Origin: Caprimulgus europaeus
Lineage: Eukaryota > Chordata > Aves > Caprimulgiformes > Caprimulgidae
Length of the DNA stretch: 64,000 bases
Assembly: GCA_907165065.1 (NCBI GenBank)
Contig: OU015539.1
Span: 15,096,816 to 15,160,815, forward strand
Direction: 5' to 3'
This document shows positions 63,167 to 64,000 of the stretch, piece after piece. Within the stretch, counting starts at the first letter, position 1. Each line of letters begins with the position of its first letter. Under the pieces are notes generated by a model. That model made no database searches, was not told the DNA's origin, and saw only the letters and a program-made list of their open reading frames with translations. The translations under genes and the position numbers were made by a program.

Positions 63167-64000
63167 TAAAACAGCTCAAGTATGGTTCTCTGCCTAAGGC
63201 CACAAAATAGAATTCTACTCCAAAACAAATGGTAAACATCAAACACTGTTCATCAAAGGGCACAGTAAAATAGTCCAGGACAGTTTTTGGCTTCGCTGTC
63301 AGCTCCTTCTCAGGGTTTAATGTACTTTGATAATCTGTACAATATTTTTCACTAGCAGAACACAAAAGATTAGTAAAAGTGGGTATTCTCTTTAAAATTA
63401 GACAAAAGCATCAGTCACAATTTCCTATCCTGAGGCTTTCCTTCTAGAGTTTTTAAGGAAAATCTCAATCAAATGTCTCTTAAAAGCTTACTCTAACATC
63501 TGCTAAATTAAGATTTTAACAAAAAGGTTTTAAAAAAAGTTCATTTTCATCATTATCTCGATTATCTTTTGCACATGTTACAAATGGGCAGTTATATTAA
63601 ATTTATTCAATTAGAGTTTAATTTTACATCTTCATTCTCAAGTGCTAGAAAGCTTTGCACTGCTTAGCAACTGGAATGAACACTATGTGCATGGTCAGAA
63701 CTGCAGAGCAAACTTTTCATGTAACTTTGTGTTTAGCAGGCATAAATCCTTTAGCAAGTCTCTCCTATAAAGAAGTTTTTTAAAAAAAAACCTAAAAAAA
63801 ATTAAAATCTATTATTATCTTAGAATACTATTTAGGTATCATAAGAATAAATTAAACTATGACTGCTGTAAACCTCTAATAAGTTGTGGCAAACCAGTAC
63901 TGGCCGAGGTACTAAGAATAAAACCTGTATTTTATTTCTTTGTTCATATATGTTGCTAATTCAGCGTGAAGTGCTTATGTTATTGAAGCTTTGTTGAACA

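Larger units (their letters stand above)
51895..64000. other. gene-free unique sequence, 12 kb
   Basis: No exon, RNA gene or clear transposon is recognisable. Open frames stay at or below 120 codons (59699-60061, - strand) and none has a recognisable domain. It contains the small tandem structures at 56541-56566 and 61744-61778, a bulged hairpin at 57131-57177 and a (GA)7 at 63153-63166, all listed separately. Confidence 0.65.

Overview
This window looks like AT-rich, gene-free nuclear DNA from a bird. The evidence is four clear 3'-terminal fragments of CR1 LINE retrotransposons, which have the usual 'AATCATAGAAT...GGTTGGAAAGGACCT' type end, and two copies in opposite orientation of an endogenous-retrovirus LTR that starts TGTCCTGGTTTCA and that I recognise from memory as an avian ERVL-like family. 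I cannot name the species. I found no convincing coding exon, tRNA, rRNA or other structured RNA gene, and nothing bacterial, viral-replicative or CRISPR-like. Apart from two open frames created by a homopurine repeat, the longest open frames are about 147 and 143 codons. They have no recognisable domains and unremarkable composition, as expected from stop-poor chance in 64 kb. The window is therefore either intergenic or inside a very large intron.

Layout. 1-9 kb: unique DNA with a U3-only LTR fragment on the + strand (4185-4436) and a small rearranged tandem block (2042-2120). 9-13 kb: a probable old CR1 relic (9070-9166) and two older CR1 3' ends on the - strand (9878-10045, 12842-12995), with a CAG/CTG pair between them. 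13-25 kb: unique DNA with minor tandem duplications. 25.0-25.7 kb: a near full-length LTR on the - strand whose internal ATT-rich stretch has expanded into about 30 TAA units. 27.4-27.7 kb: a younger CR1 end on the + strand. 27.7-38.8 kb: unique DNA with a G-quadruplex candidate (31881-31911), a two-hairpin MITE-like palindromic element (35479-35687) and a smaller hairpin. 38.77-39.38 kb: a 613-bp A/G-rich tract whose first 491 bases are pure purine, built on an 11-bp unit and including an unbroken run of 77 A. 39-64 kb: unique DNA with a CR1 end on the - strand (45001-45250), closely similar to and inverted relative to the 27.4 kb copy, a second probable CR1 relic (42285-42384) and an (AT)17 microsatellite at 51861.

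No genes are seen to work together here. The recognisable content is transposon fossils, the simple repeats that grew in or beside them, and short inverted repeats. The most interesting items are the double-hairpin element at 35.5 kb, the homopurine block at 38.8 kb and the microsatellite growing inside the LTR at 25.2 kb. I did not find evidence for an undescribed gene system. Family assignments are by recognition from memory and were not checked by any search.
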